This document shows, piece by piece, positions 1 to 11,537 of a DNA stretch of 64,000 bases (positions are counted from its first letter, which is position 1; each line of letters starts with the position of its first letter). Source of the stretch: Poa pratensis (lineage: Eukaryota; Streptophyta; Magnoliopsida; Poales; Poaceae). The position numbers were made by a program, and so were the translations under genes. Under the pieces are notes generated by a model. That model was not told where the DNA came from. It was given only the letters and a program-made list of their open reading frames with translations, and did not search any database. The DNA lies in the NCBI GenBank assembly GCA_947311845.1, contig CAMZMU010000111.1, positions 13,708,006-13,772,005 of the forward strand, given 5' to 3'.

Positions 1-57
1 CAGTGCGCTCGCGCTCAGTGTTCATGAGAGCTGACACGTACCGTATGCAATGTCAAG

Positions 58-675
58 GACACGCTGAGGTCGCCGCCAGCGGAGAGCGAGACGATGAAGA
101 CGGCGTCGAGGGCGAGCATCGCGGTCACCACCTTCTTCTACCTCGGCTGCGGGTGCTTCGGCTACGCGGCGTTCGGCGACGACACCCCGGGGAACCTGCT
201 CACCGGCTTCGGATTCTACGAGCCCTACTGGCTCATCGACATCGCCAACCTCTGCGTCGTCCTCCACCTCCTCGGCGGCTACCAGGTGTATAGCCAGCCG
301 GCCTTCGCGCTCGCGGAGCGGCGGTTCGGCGGAGCCGACGCGGACGCCTGCTGCGTCGACGTGGAGGTGCCGCTGCTGGGGCGGAGGCGCGTGAACGTGT
401 TCAGGCTGTGCTACCGCACGGCGTACGTGGCGGCGGCGACGGCGGTGGCCGTGTGGTTCCCCTACTTCAACCAGGTGGTCGGCCTGATCGGCGCCTTCAG
501 CTTCTGGCCGCTGGCCATCCACTTCCCCGTCGAGATGTACATCGCGCAGGCTAAGGTGGCGCCGTGGACGGCGCGGTGGTTCGCCGTCCGGGCCTTCAGC
601 GCGGCTTGCCTGCTCGTCTGCGTCTTCGCCTCCCTCGGCTCCGCCGTGGGGGTCTTCGGCTCCAAGGAAAGCTAG
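58..675 (+). CDS. Amino acid permease (AAP-type), last exon, 5' truncated by window edge
   Basis: This exon encodes the C-terminal 205 residues of an amino acid/auxin permease (AAAP superfamily, plant AAP group), a plasma-membrane H+/amino acid symporter. Reading starts at an acceptor AG at 56-57 with DTLRSPPAE and passes the AAP landmarks FFYLGCGCFGYAAFGDDTPG and LLTGFGFYEPYWLIDIAN. Several hydrophobic membrane segments follow, including GGYQVYSQP, FPYFNQVVGLIGAFSFWPL and the FPVEMYIAQ motif. The stop TAG is at 673-675. The upstream exons lie outside the window, so the start and substrate preference cannot be judged. It is convergent with the ArfGAP-C2 gene on the other strand. The family call is firm; the member within the family is not resolved. 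Confidence 0.93.
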   Translation, partial: DTLRSPPAESETMKTASRASIAVTTFFYLGCGCFGYAAFGDDTPGNLLTGFGFYEPYWLIDIANLCVVLHLLGGYQVYSQPAFALAERRFGGADADACCVDVEVPLLGRRRVNVFRLCYRTAYVAAATAVAVWFPYFNQVVGLIGAFSFWPLAIHFPVEMYIAQAKVAPWTARWFAVRAFSAACLLVCVFASLGSAVGVFGSKES

Positions 676-1341
676 GCGATTTCTGCAACAACAAAAGGAT
701 GTGGTTGCATGGTACATATATATGCGGTTTCGTTTGATAGATTTTCTTCAAGTTGGAAGCCTGGAACTGCAGCAACACGATTCTTTGCATAGATTAGGCA
801 TGTGTTGATTTGTTGGCATCAGGCTCTGCTCTGTTTGAGACAGGTGTATGTATGAATGGGCAAATGTACATAAGCAAAACAGCAATTTCATAGTCTTGGT
901 TAAAACCTGCGCTGCTGACGCCAAGTTTCGGTTTCAAGTGCATCACCTTCAGCTAAAACAGGACAATACAATTCAGGCACGTGGAGCACTCCACCAGTCG
1001 AAAGTTGACAAAGAATAGGTACTAAAGAACCAAAATGTGACATCAGTAACAGTACGTCAATAGCTTTATCTTCCATCTTTGCAGAATGTACGTGTCTTTT
1101 TAATGTAATAATACAACATGTTGAGACACATGGAGCAAACTCAGTACATAACTAGTCTCAAATACATCACGACCATATCAGACAAACTACAACAACACAT
1201 TGTACAATCCTCATTTTTACAAATTCTGGCCATGAGGAAAAGCTACGATTCAGTGCCGAGAAAAGGTTTGAAGTCATCCAGCATGAATTACAAAAATTGA
1301 TGCTTTTGAGGTAAACTTTGACAGGGATACAGTGAGGTATA
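676..1341. other. Convergent intergenic spacer
   Basis: This spacer holds the 3' ends of the amino acid permease (+) and the ArfGAP-C2 gene (-). I see no further gene; a 60-residue open frame at 1118-1300 has no family signature. Confidence 0.6.
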
Positions 1342-4300
1342 TTAATCTAGAAGGGCCCATTCCAGTTCTAACTCCATCTCCCCTGATTCTACGTTCTGCA
1401 GCTTTAGGAACACTTCCTGTTTCACCTTTCCCGACACAATATTAACAATACTATCGTTCAACAGGCAATTGTCTTTGGTCATGAACCACCTTCCAATCTG
1501 CATGTCCGCATGACGCGAAGGGTCTCCAAAGGCCATGGCAGCTGTGATCATTGGTTTCAGATCTATCTCTGCTTCCCCCATGATATCGTCCGCAGAGAAA
1601 GTGTCATGGTCATACACTTCCTGGAATTAGCGAAATGCTATGTTATTTGGACTGAGTGAAAAATAATGAGGGAATACCTTGTATGCTTTCTCATCGAGCA
1701 CGGTTTTATTAAATAATTTCTTCTCTCCCATATTTGTGTAGTTTTATGGGAACTATCATTTGACACATCAATAAATCTCTATCAAGAACTACAAGGTGTG
1801 TTACATTATAAGCTCTTCAGCATGTGTATGCTGCCATACCAGCCCCTTGATCATTGGTGCACATGAAGTTCCTAATGGATTATGCTTTCACTACACAGAA
1901 ATTTCAAAAGAAATAAAGGATAATGTTCATGAAATGCTCTTCAGCATGAAATCATCTCTCTCTTGTAGTCGGTTCATTAACTTCATTAAGGCACCTCTCC
2001 GTAACTGATACAAGTAACAGTTCTCGACAAAATATGTTGTGGTTATTCACTTGAAACTGGGAATGGTTTATGTGATCGAGACAGTTATATATGAAACTCT
2101 CTTTAATTTTGCATTGTTTTAAGTAGGTTCGCAATTTTTTAACCTGTATGTATAACTGAGATCAGGCAAATACCAGTAAGCAAGGTTATTTTTATATAAC
2201 TAAATCAGTCAAATACCAGTAAGCAAGGTTGTTTCATATAACTAAACAAGGCATGTATCAGTAAGCAATGGTTTGCATAAACGAAATCATTACTACCTTG
2301 CAAGCGGTTGAATATTACATGTGTTTCCTATGGGGAGAAGCAAGAGAAATAATGGGGAGCAAATTCTCCCTCTGTTTCTTAGTACATTGCATACAAAGTC
2401 AAATTTCGTAAAGTTTGAGCAAATATATAGAAAAATATCAACATATAATATCAAATCGATATTATTAGAACCGTCATATAGTATGCATTTGATATTGTAA
2501 GTGTTGATAATTTTTTTCTATATACTTGATCAAACTTTATAAATTAGACTTTGAGAAAAACTTACATCCAATGTATTGAGAAACAGAGGGAATAGTGAAT
2601 ATCAACTTACAAGTTTTAAAGGTCCATAATTTCGAGGAACTGGTAGATTAAGGACTTCATTCCATACGGGGTTGAGGTCACTTGCTTTAACCGTTGTCTG
2701 AGCCTTCTGCATTTAGAATAAATAGTTGCATGTTTTCAGCAATAAGTCAATATAGCAACAAATATAAAAGATGAAACAAAGTAATACCTTCTGTCCAAGA
2801 CTTAAAACAACATAAGGATCACTTGTTAGCATATCTCTGACAGCCAACTGAGTACCTTTTACCACTTTAATGTTGAGTTGCCCAACAAATTCTCGTGTAT
2901 CTTCCTGTGACCATTTGCAAGGTTAAGGTTGATTGGCTGGTTCACTAAAATTATGCAGCTTCAATCAAATATGCGCCACTACACTTGCTATGCAGAATTT
3001 TTTCAGCTAAAAAAGATAGAGCTGCATAAATCTCTACCACCGTATCATCTATGTTTCAGGACGACAACTTACCGGAACACGCTTCCTTGAAGCGCTAGCG
3101 AAACTGCTACCTACACTCTTCACAGAATTGGTAGATTCGAAACCTGCCTTTGACATAATGCGCAAACTTGGCTTCAGAAAATCTTGTGTTTCATATTTGG
3201 CTCTGTGTATCAAGATATAAGATTAATACTGAAACCGTGATGACATTACAGAGAATGAAATGGAGCAATTACCACCTTATAAATTGGGTACGATATTCCA
3301 TTGGTGAGTCTGGTTTAGGTTTCGGGTGATCTTTTGGAAGAAAAGCCTCATAAATTGAATTTGCATATGAGTTTCCACCAACCTCAACCATGGAGTCAAT
3401 ATCAGTGTCAGACCAATCATCCAAAGTCACAGACAAAATCTGATAAGAACAGGTGGAAGAATGAAGGTGAAATTGAAGGTGTCAGTCTCAGGAAAAAAAT
3501 GAAATAAGATCCAATATAGGTATTATCGGCAGCATTATTTTGAAGAACTAGAAGCGAGAAGAAATATATTGATGTTAACAATTACGTTTGAAATATCTGG
3601 ACCAAGGGCCCTGTGGACATCTCCACATTTTAAGCAAAGAAAAACTCCGATATTAGTAGACCTGAAATGCACAGTAAAGGAATCTTAGGTAAAGACGAAA
3701 AGATAGAAGCAATGCAAAACCAAAAACTTGCTTCAGTGTGCTGGCATTGTCTTACTCCATCTGCCCCGAAATACATGGTGTATAAATTTAGTAATAAGTC
3801 AAAGCTTACTAAGTTTGACCAAATATAGAGAAGGGAATATCAATTAGTACAATCTTAAATAAATACACTATGAAAATATATCTTATGGTGGATCTAATGA
3901 TACTGATTTGGTATTGCATATCATATTATTTTTGTATATATACTTGGGATAACTTATGTGATAGGGTATGATTTATAAACTACGTGCATGTCAAATAATA
4001 AATCCATTGTACAATTTATCTGTAAAATGAAGACTCATTCTGTAACAAGGACATACAAAAGATCTCTTTCTTCTGAAATGGAAAAATTGGTTAAGTGTTT
4101 GAACGTAAATAATCCCTTAATCTGAGTAACAAAGGCACTTACGCCCATTTGGGATCAGGTGCACTGCAATCAGCACATACTCGATTGTCACTTTTTAGCA
4201 TGAGATCCTTCAACTTTCTTGCTTTACCTGCAAATTGTAAAAAGTTATCAAACAACTTCCATTTGATAACCAGCACCTCCTATGATTCTAGAATGATACA

Positions 4301-4395
4301 TGATATATGGAATCTAATGTGGTAGCTAGAATATGATATGCACCTATGACAGGCTTGGTTGACTTGATGGGTTGGTACCGATTAGTAGTACTCAT
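1342..4395 (-). CDS. ArfGAP with C2 domain (AGD11/12/13-like, ZAC-type), 8 coding exons
   Basis: This is a GTPase-activating protein for ARF small GTPases, with a C2 domain for Ca2+/phospholipid binding, acting in vesicle traffic. The exons I assembled are 4344-4395, 4143-4227, 3586-3661, 3276-3439, 3073-3202, 2788-2904, 2611-2706 and 1342-1620. All have GT-AG borders and the total of 999 nt gives 332 residues. The ArfGAP zinc finger is Cys36-x2-Cys39-x16-Cys56-x2-Cys59, followed by the catalytic arginine in DVHRALG (Arg64). A linker with LKPSLRIMSK leads to a C2 domain at about residues 172-265 (FVGQLNIKVVKG, SDPYVVLSLG, NPVWNEVLNL, VYDHDTFSADDIMGEAEIDL). The start ATG at 4395 gives MSTTNRYQPIKSTKPVIG, as expected for this family. 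Family and exon structure are well supported; the exact paralogue is inference. A noncoding first exon in the GC-rich block near 5600-5720 is possible but unproven. Confidence 0.93.
2366..2591. mobile_element. Stowaway-like MITE in ArfGAP intron 7
   Basis: The ends are inverted (CTCCCTCTGTTTCTTAGTACATTG on the left in the form CTCCCTCTGTTTC, and GAAACAGAGGG on the right). The AT-rich interior also folds back, with matching AAAGTTTGA and TCAAACTTT blocks. The element lies in the intron between the last two coding exons. Target duplication is not clear because the ends are degraded. Confidence 0.6.
3753..4000. mobile_element. Degraded Stowaway-like MITE in ArfGAP intron 2
   Basis: The left end TACTCCATCTGCCCCGAAATA resembles a Stowaway terminus and is followed by the AT-rich interior typical of these elements. 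The right end has decayed, so its boundary is approximate. Confidence 0.35.
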
Positions 4396-5745
4396 CTTTG
4401 AAGTGAACCTCCAATAACTTAAAACAGCAACACAATTTTTAAAACCTGCACAAAACATAGAAGGAAGAATCAATGATAAAACCTAGAAAGAAAATAAAAG
4501 GCCATAGTAAAATGTTTTTCAAGTTCAAATACGACAATATCTCTAGTTACGCTCATAAGTTTATGATGCATGAGAAGTCAGATTCCAGGCCCTACCCAAA
4601 ATATATGGTAGCCTACTTATTGTAATACAATGTGAAGCATATACGAAAGTCGTTTTTGGGTTTTAACACATTCTAAAATATCAGGAACCAAGCTGACAGA
4701 GTTCATTCATTAAGTCTCTTCCATGTATTCCTCGATTATGGCAAAAACAGGAATTGATTAAAACCTACACGCATATGTAACTAAAGAAAACAAGTCGTGA
4801 GAAAAGATGGCTGGAATATCTAGACTGGCTAGCAGATAGCTAGCTCAACAGTCAATACTCAATAGTACTCATTTGCCTAACATAATCTTTCGTAGCCTCG
4901 TAGGCTCGGCTCCCATTTGCCAATGGCTGAATGAGGGGTAGTCAGGAAACTAAGAGTGAAACCCTGACACTAAGTGTTTTACAAGGGCATGAAAAATAAC
5001 AGTAGAACGTCGTTAGCCAAGTCAATCTCCCACGATACAGAAGAACGTCGTAGATCTTCGTCAGAAAATTGGATGTAGCACCGGTCTGTGTCAATTGTTG
5101 GCGTGTGCTCAGCAGCGTCGGCGTGGTATGCATTCATAGTTGGGATTGGGGGTGGAGGGGGAGAGGACAGGGGATTCGCATAGAGAAGTCGCTGTGCTCA
5201 TCAATCATCCCATAGTCCAGACAATTTGGAGCTGAAATCTTCGTGATCTATCGCCTCGAACCCCCAACCAAAGGGGCACTGATTCACGGTTGAATTCCAT
5301 AACGGAACGACACGAAATGGCTAACGGATCAGCATAGGAAACAGAAGTCGCGCGCCTGGGAGGGGACAAATCAAGCAACCACACGACATTGAACCGGTCC
5401 GGATCAAGCAATCAAATGAGCCATGGCATCCGAATGAATCGCATCCTTCCCTCTAAAAATGAATCGCATCGGCGCTGCGGCACCGCAGACACATTCTCCG
5501 ACTCGTGGATCAAGAGGCCTATCGCACCCGGGTTCGATTACAACCACATCAACCAACACCAATCATTAACGGCGGGGTAGAGACGGAGGGATACCAACCG
5601 AAGGAGGTCAGTGGCGGCGCCCACGGAGTGGGGAGGGCGGTACCGCCGACGGCTCCGGGCGGGTGAGGTCGCCGGCGGCGGTGGAGCGATCGCCCCCCGG
5701 CTTCGTCGGGTCGCAGTCTGCGGTCGCGCGAATGAAGCACAGCGA
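4396..5745. other. 5' flank of the ArfGAP-C2 gene
   Basis: This stretch runs from AT-rich next to the start codon to a GC-rich block at about 5600-5740. The GC-rich block looks like a grass 5'UTR or promoter on the minus strand. No protein family is recognisable in the short open frames here. Confidence 0.35.
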
Positions 5746-5747
5746 CG

Positions 5748-5773
5748 TGGGGGGGGGGGGGGGTGGGGGGGGG
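5748..5773. repeat. Poly-G tract
   Basis: A nearly uninterrupted run of about two dozen G residues with a single T. It can form a G-quadruplex and its exact length is prone to sequencing error. Confidence 0.8.
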
Positions 5774-6495
5774 ATCAGGTGGCGTTGTTGGGTAATTTGG
5801 GGGTCCGTGTTATTGTTCTCCAAGTACTGGTATTGTTTCGGTAAGTCTTTCAAGTACCGTATTTTTTTCCAAATCTGTCCCGGACAAAACTGTTATCAAA
5901 TCTGACCCATGTATGAAACCCGAAGTCGACGTCAATGAAGCTAGAAGCCTAGAACCGAATTTACGTAGGTCGGCGCCAACAAATTTGCCATTTTGAAGAT
6001 TAATGGGTTTGGCGCCACTACCCTTGGCGTCGACCTAGTTCGGCGCAAAAGTTTGTTGGCGCCGACCTACACGTGTTCGGTTCCATCTCCATTGGCGCCA
6101 ACCTCAGGGTCAGATTTGACAATAATTTCACACAGGAGCCAGACGTGACAATTCGTCAAAGGGCCAGCTTTTTAGCAAAAAATACACAGCTACCATAATA
6201 GTTTTGTCAAAGGATATACCACTCTTCCTTTATTGTTTCATTTCTATAAACTTTAAAAAGATACTACCTCTGATCCATAATAAGCGTTGCGGTTTCGAAC
6301 TGACCAGCTCAAAACTGCGACACTAGTATTAGACCAGATGAATTAATTTTTCATGTTTTTGCATTCTGAATATTTGAAATACACGATATGCAAAAAGAAT
6401 ATGGAAATATGAGTAGAGTTCTCTTTCTTATCTCATGGTTTCGCCCATGTTGTTTTTGCTCATAGCCATGGGAAAGCAGTACGGTAGCTCATACT
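5774..6495. other. Repeat-derived spacer with GGCGCC-rich block
   Basis: Between about 5960 and 6115 short GGCGCC/GTCGGCGC motifs recur (TTTGGCGCCACTACC, TTGGCGCCGACCTAC, TTGGCGCCAACCTC). This looks like part of a decayed repeat. A remnant resembling a Stowaway end (ACCTCTGATCCATAATAAGCG) lies near 6268-6290. No gene is seen. Confidence 0.35.
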
Positions 6496-7218
6496 CTCGA
6501 AAGAGACTTTCGCCCCGTTTTATAAACAAAGCAATATGTCAAGCAAGTCCATACAAAGTCACAAGCACAAAATAAAAACTAGAGAAGTTCGCTTGGGTAG
6601 TAGCATAAGTAAGCCCAACAACAAGATGATAGCCAGAGGAGCAAGGAGGTGGGGAGAAGGGGTAGGGAAAGGGAGGAAAAACAAAAGCCCAGTCACTCCG
6701 ACGCTTAGCGGCAGGATGTAGAGAGAGGCGACGTGCGGTCCCCATAACACTATCGAGCATGTCACCTACCCGCCCCTGTCTCGCTGCCTACAAAGCAATT
6801 GTCAGTGCTGCAAGAAAGTCGGGAATTTAAACGTAGTCAGAATCACGTCGAAGAAACACCCGCTCAATCATCATCTTATTACGAATCGTCCAAAGAGTCC
6901 ACGCCATCACGGCGAGCACCAACCAGAAGAGGCGTCGCCTCCCTCGGTCCGGTTTGCCTGGGTCTTCAGGAACTCGCCAAGGTTTGAGGCCTGCCAAGCA
7001 GGCCCTAGCGCCTCATGCACGAAGTTCCATCGAAACGTGTCAACAAGACATGCTAATAGGATGTGGGTTCTCGTCTCAGTGATCCCACAGATGGGGCATA
7101 GGCCATTCAACCGTCTGTGGCGCTTTCGAAACTCCACCCCCGATGGGAGGCGGTCCCTAAAAAGTTGCAACACAAAGCGGCGGCTCATACTGTAACTTGT
7201 AAGGCGAATGGATCCCAT
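6496..7218 (-). mobile_element. LINE 3' fragment with zf-RVT domain
   Basis: On the minus strand, 7218-6907 encodes the C-terminal zinc-knuckle region of a plant LINE reverse transcriptase: FRDRLPSGVEFRKRHRRLNG, then CPICGITETRTHILLAC and the following Trp/Phe-rich stretch. The element runs to a 3' terminus at about 6498, where the minus strand reads TTATAAAACGGGGCGAAAGT. This is the same terminal hairpin type seen at the 3' end of the GC-rich retroposons in this window. The upstream reverse transcriptase and endonuclease are missing, so it is 5' truncated and dead. Confidence 0.7.
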
Positions 7219-7893
7219 TCAGTCGTGGGACAATTTACAAGATATCTTTTTAAGCTTCTCACGGACGATGTAACTTTAATTTGATAATTAATAAAGTCTT
7301 CACCTTCCCTCAAATAAAATTTTCTGCACGTCCACATATTTGGGGTCAAACCAAGGTTTGGGTTACCCGTTACCAACAGATTTTTCCCAAGGGCGCTGGT
7401 TTGGGTTACCAGTTACCAAACAGATTTTTTTTCCTAAGGGAGCTCGGGTTTCCCGTTTACCTTGGTTACCGAAAAATCCCGAGCGTTACTTGACAAATTT
7501 GAAAACCAAACTTTGAATTCAACTTTTGTCAGAAGAAACACTTTGTTTGTAAGCTACAGCTTGACACAACACAGCCTATAACCTAGTTGTATGAAATTAG
7601 ATAAAACTAGAACAATACCCTGTGCATTGCAGGGGTATCTCTTATAAATCTAATAAACTCCGAATTTGACTATAGAATTGAAAGCAAAAAAGTTCACTTG
7701 ATTGATACATATTTAATTTTATAATTACATAGCGGGATGTGTGGTCTTATCACTAGAATGGAGAAAAAATGATGATGTGGACAATTTAATGGCTAAAGGA
7801 TAACATGATATGGATACTTGCATATAAAGATGGATAATAAGTAATGAATTGGTTTGGCTAAAAAAATAAGTGATATGGACGGAAATCCATAAC
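7219..7893. other. AT-rich spacer, no gene
   Basis: This spacer contains short repeated phrases (GGTTTGGGTTACC twice near 7356-7410). Near 7612 is a segment AACAATACCCTGTGCATTGC of a kind often found in grass transposon ends. No coding signature is present. Confidence 0.35.
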
Positions 7894-7917
7894 GGGTCAC
7901 AGGTGCAGATGCACCCA

Positions 7918-9486
7918 TGATACGTCTCAAACGTATCTATAATTTCTGATGTTCCATGTTGATATTATACCAATTGTTACATGTTTTACATACACTTCAT
8001 ATCATTTTTATGCATTTTCTGGGACTAACCTATTAACAAGATGCTACAGTGCCAGTTCTTGTTTTCTGCTGTTTTTGTATTCCAGAAAAGTTGTTCTGGA
8101 AATATTCTCGGAATTGGACGAAACTTGGACAGAACCTTCTATTTTCCCGACACGTACACAAAGTCCAAAGGAGAGACGGAGGCGACCGAGGAGGTAGCCA
8201 CGCCAGGGGCCGGCGCGGCCCCACCTCCTGCCGCGCCGGGGGGTGGCGTGACCCCCTCAGGTGCCTCCAGACGCCGCCCTTTCGCCTATATAATGGCTTC
8301 GTCCAGAAAACCCTAAATACCCGAGCCTCCATCCACGAAAAGTTCTGTAGCCGCCGCCATCGTCAACCCTAGTTCGGGAGGGTTCTGAAGCTCTTCCCGG
8401 CACCCTGCCAGAGAGGGGAATCATCACCGGAGGGCTCTACATCACCATGCCTGCCTCCGGAGTGATGCGTGAGTAGTTCATCCTTGGACTACGGGTCCAT
8501 AGCAGTAGATAGATGGTTGTCTCTCCTCCTTGTGCTATCATGTTTAGATCTTGTGAGCTGCCTATCATGATCAAGATCATCTTATTGTAATGCTACATGT
8601 TGTGTTTGCTGGGATCCGATGAATATTGATACTATGATCAAGTTGATTATCAATGTATCTTATATGTTATTTATGATCTTGCATACTTTCCGTTACTAGT
8701 AGATGATTTGGCCAAGTAGATGTTTGTAACTCCAAGAGGGAGTATTTATGCTAGATAGTGGGTTCATGCCTCCGGTAATCTGGGCGAGTGACAGCAACGT
8801 CTAAGGTTGTGGATGTGCTGTTGCCACTAGGGGTAAAACAGCAATGCTTTGTCTAAGGATAATTGTATTGTTTACATTATGCACTTTACTTAATGCAATA
8901 ATCTGTTGCTTGCAACTTAATACCAACGGGGAACACAGATGTCAACCTGAAGGTGGATTATTAGTCATAGATGCTGTTGGACAACGGTCTATGTATCTTG
9001 TTGTAATTCCCAATTGAATATCATAGTAGTCATCTTGTCATATATATGCACTGTCATGCGCTCTCTATTCATCAATTGCCCAGCTGTAATTTGTTTACCC
9101 AGCATGTTAGTTATCTTTTATGGAGAGACACCACTAGTGAACTGTGGACCCCGGTCCATTCTTTTACACTGATAATACAACCAACTGCAATCATTGTTCT
9201 TTTTCATTCTCTGCAATTAAACACTATTTTCCACACCATACGTTTAATGCTTTGTTTACAGCAAGCCGGTGAGATTGACAAGCTCACTGTTTCGTTGGGG
9301 CAAAGTAGTTTGATTGTGTTGTGTGCAGGTTCCACGTTGGTGATCGAGTAAACGACGCCACCAACAAGCCTTTTACTCCTACTGGATCTGACAACCTTGG
9401 TATCTTACTGAGGGAAAACTTGCTGCTGCACTGCTTCATACCTTCCTCTTGGGGTCTCCCAACGAACGTGTGCTTTCACGTCATCA
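7918..9486 (+). mobile_element. Solo LTR (1569 bp), target duplication ACCCA
   Basis: The element begins TGATACGTCTCAAACGTATC and ends CTTTCACGTCATCA, giving TG...CA termini. It is flanked by identical 5-bp direct repeats ACCCA at 7913-7917 and 9487-9491. No internal gag-pol lies between two copies, so this is a single LTR, as left by recombination between the two LTRs of a full element. A TATA box (TATATAA, 8287-8293) and the downstream AAAACCCTAAATACC context fit the promoter of a Triticeae-type LTR retrotransposon. The superfamily is not decided from sequence alone. Confidence 0.85.
8287..8293 (+). promoter_or_regulatory. TATA box of the solo LTR
   Basis: TATATAA lies about 370 bp inside the LTR, just before a GC-rich stretch typical of an LTR transcript leader. 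Promoter activity is inferred from position and motif only. Confidence 0.45.
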
Positions 9487-9828
9487 ACCCACTGCTCAAA
9501 AAACAAATTTGAAAATGTCAAAAAATTCAAATAAAAATTTCAAAAATACTTCAAGACATTTTATGTTAGCACAAAAAGTTTCGCGAAGAAAAGACATTTT
9601 ATGTGACCTGTGTAAAAAGACAAATACGAACACTCCAAAATGATTTTGCACGAGACATTTTTTTGTCTTTTTTGCAAAGGTCACAAAAAATGTTTTTTCT
9701 CCACGAAACTTTTTGTGGTAACACAAAATATCCTGATGTATATCTGAATTTTTTTCTGAAATTGTTGAACATTTTAAAAATAAAATAAAAAATGTTTTAC
9801 ATAACGGGTGCATCTGCACCTATGACCC

Positions 9829-10105
9829 AATACGCCGTGTCCGTGATATGGATAACTTACATATTGAGATAGAAACATTAATTACAGTTAGTGAGGTTTT
9901 AGTTTATAATAAGTATAGATAGATAGACATCTAGGTGTAGGAGCTCGCGAGTTCACGCCAGTCACGCCAAACTTATTAGATCTAGAACAATTAATCGTCA
10001 AAAAAAATATCAAAGTTAATCCTCACCAAAACCGAAAAAACACACATGGAATGGATTCGAACCAGGAACGTTCCAGGACAGGTACACGCAGCGCTGGAAG
10101 AATAT
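9829..10105. other. AT-rich spacer, nothing recognised
   Basis: No coding or structural signal was found apart from low-complexity AT-rich sequence. Confidence 0.4.
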
Positions 10106-10480
10106 ATATCCAATGATATCAACCCCCTCCAATTTCAAAAAAAAATCAATTTTAGTTGTTTCAAAAAAATTCTATCACAAAAATGTGAATGTTCATACAT
10201 GATGTGTCCACAAGCTCCAAAAAATTTAGATCCAAAATCAAAAACACATTGAGAAACAAAAAAAGAAATAAAGCATGAATAGTGTAAAAAAGACAACCAA
10301 GCAAAAAGATACTATTCACATATGGATTTTTTCTCAATGTGCTTTTCGAATTTGGATCTAATTTTTTTGGAAGCTGTAGACACGTTTCGTGTGAACATTC
10401 ACACATTTTTCTAGATATTTTCTGGAACAACTTTTTTTTTTTGAAATGTGAGCATGGAAGGGGTTGGTATCGCTAGATAT
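10106..10480. mobile_element. Inverted-repeat MITE-like element A
   Basis: The left arm ATATCCAATGATATCAACCC pairs with the right arm GGGGTTGGTATCGCTAGATAT. The interior also folds: AAAACACATTGAGAAAC faces TTTTTCTCAATGTGCTTTT. Short open frames inside are by-products of the fold-back structure. No transposase is present. Confidence 0.55.
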
Positions 10481-10576
10481 TCACCCTTACCCAGCAGCAG
10501 GCCACCACGACCCACGCCATGGTCGTGGCCTCGTGCGACGAGGCAGCACGGTGCCACATACGTGCACAAGAGAATA

Positions 10577-10962
10577 TCTAGTGCTACCATAGCTTTAGAT
10601 GCTCCCCATGCTACCATTTAAAATACAGTTTAAAATGTTTATAAAAAAGTGTGAGTGTTTTTAAGATATGTGTCTGCAGCATCCAAAAATTTAAGATTCA
10701 ATTTCAAAAAGAACATAAGGAAACAAAAAGGAAAATTTTAGCATGAATAGTGTCATTTTTTGCTTGTCTTTTTGTGACATTAATGCCACTATTCACGCTA
10801 CATTTGTCTTTTTTGTTTATAATGCTCCTTTCAAATTTAGACTTGAAATATTAGAGATTGCAGACACATATCTTGTGAAGATTCACAATATTTCGTAGAA
10901 TTACTGAGACATTTAAAATGATATTTTTGACTGGTAGCACGGGAAGCGTCGTAGCACTATAC
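10577..10962. mobile_element. Inverted-repeat MITE-like element B
   Basis: The ends AGTGCTACCATAGC...CATGCTACCA and TGGTAGCACGGGAAGCGTCG TAGCACT (10932-10959) are imperfect inverted repeats. The interior phrases (agacacat.tcttgtgaa, gaatagtgtcatttttt) resemble those of element A just upstream, so A and B are probably related elements lying side by side. Confidence 0.5.
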
Positions 10963-11527
10963 ATCCCCTCGTAAGTGCACGATTTCACGATGTAGATTGA
11001 GATTACATACAGTGGCAACGAAGAGTGCCCAAAGATGAACATTCACGGCCTGCAAACATTCACTCTGCGAAGTGGAAAAGTTGTAGCCTGCTTAGTTGGG
11101 CGTATTCGCGTTTTGGAACCTGGACCACAGGCCCGATTAGCTCCAGCTTCCACCCTCCAGCTTCGTGTGTGAGTAGGTGCATCGAAGTGGCTGAATGCGG
11201 CACAAGATATACGTTTTCGAGGTTTGGTTTGCTTGGCATTTTTACGAAGAATATGATCCAATTGCACACTTGCAAATTGATGCTATGTTCAGGAGACGAC
11301 CACATAGAACAGATCGATTTCGCAATGTGCATAGTTTGCGGCAGAGGTTCCAAATTATTCTCGCGTAATGCCGGAATTGGGTTCACAGGTTCTTGTCATG
11401 GAGCTCATCGATCTTGGGGTTTATCATCCTTGTAGGATTCCCTAGATCCGTTGCCCTGAATTTTTATTCGCGTTCCAGTCGAGGCATCTGAAGCATCAGT
11501 TAAAAAGAGTAGCACTGCCGCGAAATA
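10963..11527. other. Spacer before retroposon 1
   Basis: Open frames of 136 codons (+, 11025-11435) and 108 codons (-, 11060-11386) overlap here, but neither shows a recognisable domain. I annotate no gene. Together with the sequence after 13190 this was once continuous with the 3' flank of the ethylene receptor. Confidence 0.35.
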
Positions 11528-11537
11528 AAACACCGTA
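11528..11537 (+). repeat. Target-site duplication of retroposon 1, left copy
   Basis: AAACACCGTA, repeated exactly at 13191-13200 directly after the A-rich tail of the retroposon. Confidence 0.85.

Larger units (their letters stand above)
7894..9828. mobile_element. Fold-back (MITE-like) element interrupted by a solo LTR
   Basis: The ends are 23-bp terminal inverted repeats, GGGTCACAGGTGCAGATGCACCC at 7894-7916 written as its first 20 bases GGGTCACAGGTGCAGATGCA, and the reverse complement with one mismatch at 9806-9828. Once the inserted LTR (7918-9486) and one target copy are removed, the element is about 360 bp. Its two halves fold on each other: ACAAAAAGTTTCGCGAAG near 9571 faces CTCCACGAAACTTTTTGTG near 9700. 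No coding capacity is seen and no outer target duplication was clear. Confidence 0.7.

Noticed and set aside
5608..5853. Pro-rich minus-strand frame across the poly-G tract
   Set aside because: The proline run is only the poly-G tract translated; no other protein feature.
11025..11435. 136-codon plus-strand frame opposite a 108-codon minus-strand frame
   Set aside because: No recognisable motif and mutual overlap; composition gives no preference for either.
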